From the NCBI GenBank assembly GCA_040386595.1, contig JAZKFE010000266.1, positions 1 to 15,659 on the forward strand: a stretch of 15,659 nt of DNA, read 5' to 3'. A model generated the notes under the pieces. That model searched no databases and was not told the origin of the DNA. It was given only the letters and a program-made list of their open reading frames with translations. Within the stretch, counting starts at the first letter, position 1. Every line of letters starts with the position of its first letter. Both the position numbers and the translations under genes were made by a program. This DNA is from JAKFVC01 sp040386595 (GTDB lineage Bacteria; Planctomycetota; Planctomycetia; Planctomycetales; Planctomycetaceae). Shown here one piece after another: positions 14,265-15,659 of the stretch.

Positions 14265-14536
14265 GTGCTTACTTGGCGGCATATGATGTCGGCGACGATT
14301 TTCGCAGAAATCGGGTGGCTCGCGTCCTGGGACACTACGGCCATCGAGTCCAACTGAGTGTCTTTTTGATTTGGTTGGAGCCATTAGACTTGCCGGAATT
14401 TCGGCGACGGGTCGGTCAGGTGCTCAGCGAGACCGACTCGTTTGACGTCTTTCCGATTGATCAGCGAGGAAATCGTTCACAATGGCGCTGGCAGCGTCGA
14501 ATATCTGAGTACGATCCCGTGACGGTGTTGGACTAA
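14261..14536 (+). CDS. cas2: Cas2 adaptation protein
   Basis: The 91-aa product is the dimeric partner that joins two Cas1 dimers during spacer integration. The ATG at 14261 overlaps the stop of cas6-RT-cas1 by four bases; reading further upstream would only re-read the Cas1 gene in another frame. The ferredoxin-like pattern is typical: first strand YLAAYDVGDDFRRNRVARVL with Asp9, then YGHRVQLSVFLIWL, then a helix LPEFRRRVGQVL and a final strand DVFPIDQRG. The length is normal for the family. It shares the transcript of the RT-Cas1 fusion. Confidence 0.95.
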   Translation: MSAYLAAYDVGDDFRRNRVARVLGHYGHRVQLSVFLIWLEPLDLPEFRRRVGQVLSETDSFDVFPIDQRGNRSQWRWQRRISEYDPVTVLD

Positions 14537-14765
14537 ATCCACTCGGTAGGAATTGATTTTGTTGATCCACACGCGTCAGAATTGCGTAATCTTACATGCC
14601 CCCCTTGGTGGCAGTGGTTGGGAACAACGGCTGGCTGAGGTGTGGACAGCATGGAAGCCCCGCTATAAAGCTGAGTAACCATGTGGAGAGGGGCGTGTCG
14701 AGCGTGTTTCCGGGTAGAAAAGGGACATTCACCTTCGCTCGCGAATGACAGCGACTCGACGGCCA

Positions 14766-15007
14766 CGGCCTGCTGGTGGGCCTGATCACCAGCGCCGACT
14801 TAATGGATTGCGGTTCCAGAGGACCAGATCCACGCGGTCGGTAGGGTGTGCGACTCAGGTTCGCCTGTGAGCAATGCCCGCAACCGTGAGGTGCGTGTGA
14901 CAGCGCAGAAGCCCCCAGTGGGCACGGCTGTCACGGCTTGTGGCCGAAGACCCCTTCGGTAGGGAGAATTGCGGGGACGGGTGTCCGCTCAAAGATCGAG
15001 CGTCCCG
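14766..15007 (+). ncRNA. Candidate structured RNA inside leader copy B
   Basis: Identical to the stem-loop-rich stretch in copy A, so it has the same predicted helices (for example the CCGAAG/CTTCGG hairpin at 14944-14959). The same caution applies: this is a structural impression, with no recognised RNA family. Confidence 0.25.
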
Positions 15008-15047
15008 GAAACGCGAGCTTCGTATCCGCCTGTTTTTAGAAAACCGG

Positions 15048-15076
15048 TTGGCTTCACGGTGGGGTCCGAATATCGA
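15048..15076 (+). promoter_or_regulatory. Candidate promoter of the main CRISPR array
   Basis: TTGGCT and TATCGA with a 17-bp spacer, identical to the site in leader copy A, about 90 bp before the first repeat. Imperfect match to consensus. Confidence 0.3.
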
Positions 15077-15164
15077 TAACCGAGACAATTTTCCATGTCC
15101 AATGTAAACCGCTTGTCAGAGAGGAGTTACCGCGAAAAAACCGAATCGCGTGAACGAATGAGCG

Positions 15165-15659
15165 GATCCGCAGACTGGCCCTTCGGGGCCGATTGAAACC
15201 CTCATCCCCCAGAAGGGAGAAGAGAACGTACACATTGATCCGCAGACTGGCCCTTCGGGGCCGATTGAAACTGTACTGTGAAATGCTTGGTCTCCAGCCT
15301 GCCTGATCCGCAGACTGGCCCTTCGGGGCCGATTGAAACTCCAGCAGGCCGCACTTTATATCCGGATCCATCCTTCCGATCCGCAGACTGGCCCTTCGGG
15401 GCCGATTGAAACTTCCCTGTCTCCGAATGCTTCTCCGGCACATGCTTTCGATCCGCAGACTGGCCCTTCGGGGCCGATTGAAACTATATGGAACGGTATC
15501 CATACCCCGTCCTTACGAGATCCGCAGACTGGCCCTTCGGGGCCGATTGAAACGATGACTCGTTTTTTCAGAAACGCTTTTTATCATATGGATCCGCAGA
15601 CTGGCCCTTCGGGGCCGATTGAAACTTTTTGGAGCCGCGACTTTACTTCGCATAGTCCG
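15165..15659 (+). CRISPR. Main type III CRISPR array (7 repeats visible, truncated)
   Basis: Seven identical 35-nt repeats start at 15165, 15237, 15305, 15378, 15450, 15519 and 15591. They begin GATCCGCAGACTGG and end in ATTGAAAC, the usual type III crRNA 5' handle. GGCCC-TTCG-GGGCC forms a hairpin closed by a UUCG tetraloop, extended by one U-G pair, so cleavage at its 3' base would leave exactly the 8-nt handle. The six complete spacers are 37, 33, 38, 37, 34 and 37 bp, all different; a seventh runs off the window. The leader is on the left, so transcription is on + and the newest spacer should be at 15200. No degenerate repeat is seen. Confidence 0.98.

Larger units (their letters stand above)
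14572..15190. repeat. Long direct repeat, copy B (leader plus start of CRISPR repeat)
   Basis: Second copy of the 10701-11319 segment, starting about 35 bp after cas2 and leading into the main array. The two copies bracket the cas6-RT-cas1-cas2 module. Identity is complete for 14678-15190 and lower toward the left edge. The right boundary of identity lies within the first CRISPR repeat, where this copy continues with GATTGAAAC. Confidence 0.95.

Noticed and set aside
15054..15503. Minus-strand open frames across the main CRISPR array (repeating FNRPRRASLRI and QSAPKGQSAD peptides)
   Set aside because: They are translations of the CRISPR repeat itself and have no independent support.

Overview
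The window is a nearly complete type III-B (Cmr) CRISPR-Cas locus, read almost entirely on the + strand, from a bacterium of moderate GC content. The organism cannot be fixed from the sequence. Planctomycetes are one guess, based on general codon style and the presence of a Cas6-RT-Cas1 fusion, but nothing here is diagnostic. A run of 10 Ns at 654-663 shows that this is a scaffolded draft assembly.

Layout. (1) 75-1938: a small operon of two short unrecognised genes and a membrane-anchored protein with an Mrr-type restriction endonuclease domain. The last gene is split by the N gap. (2) 1939-2274: intergenic. (3) 2275-9282: the tightly coupled cmr operon, cmr2 (cas10) - cmr3 - cmr4 - cmr5 - a single gene fusing Cmr6 to Cmr1. 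Cas10 has an intact GGDD cyclase motif but no N-terminal HD nuclease domain. (4) 9314-10660: a Crn2/DUF1874 ring nuclease followed by a two-helix transmembrane protein with a CARF-like domain. (5) 10701-11400: a long GC-rich leader and a one-spacer mini-array of variant repeats. (6) 11484-14536: the adaptation module, a 926-residue Cas6-reverse transcriptase-Cas1 fusion overlapping cas2. (7) 14572-15659: a second copy of the same leader followed by the main CRISPR array, seven repeats that run off the window end.

How it should work. Cas6 (fused to RT-Cas1) processes array transcripts at a short UUCG-capped hairpin. The Cmr complex loads crRNA and Cmr4 cuts target RNA. Cas10, having no HD domain, would act mainly by making cyclic oligoadenylate. 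Because Crn2 enzymes destroy cyclic tetra-adenylate (cA4), the messenger is probably cA4. Its likely receiver is the membrane CARF protein, so the inferred output is membrane disruption or another membrane event that Crn2 switches off. RT-Cas1 and Cas2 would allow spacers to be taken from RNA.

Most unusual points: the adaptation genes sit between two direct leader copies of about 619 bp (513 bp of them identical). The upstream copy serves a mini-array whose repeats have a completely different 3' end (crRNA handle). The leader itself is GC-rich and full of perfect stem-loops rather than AT-rich. The Crn2 plus membrane-CARF pair, the Cmr6-Cmr1 fusion and the HD-less Cas10 together describe a compact type III system that relies on its second messenger.
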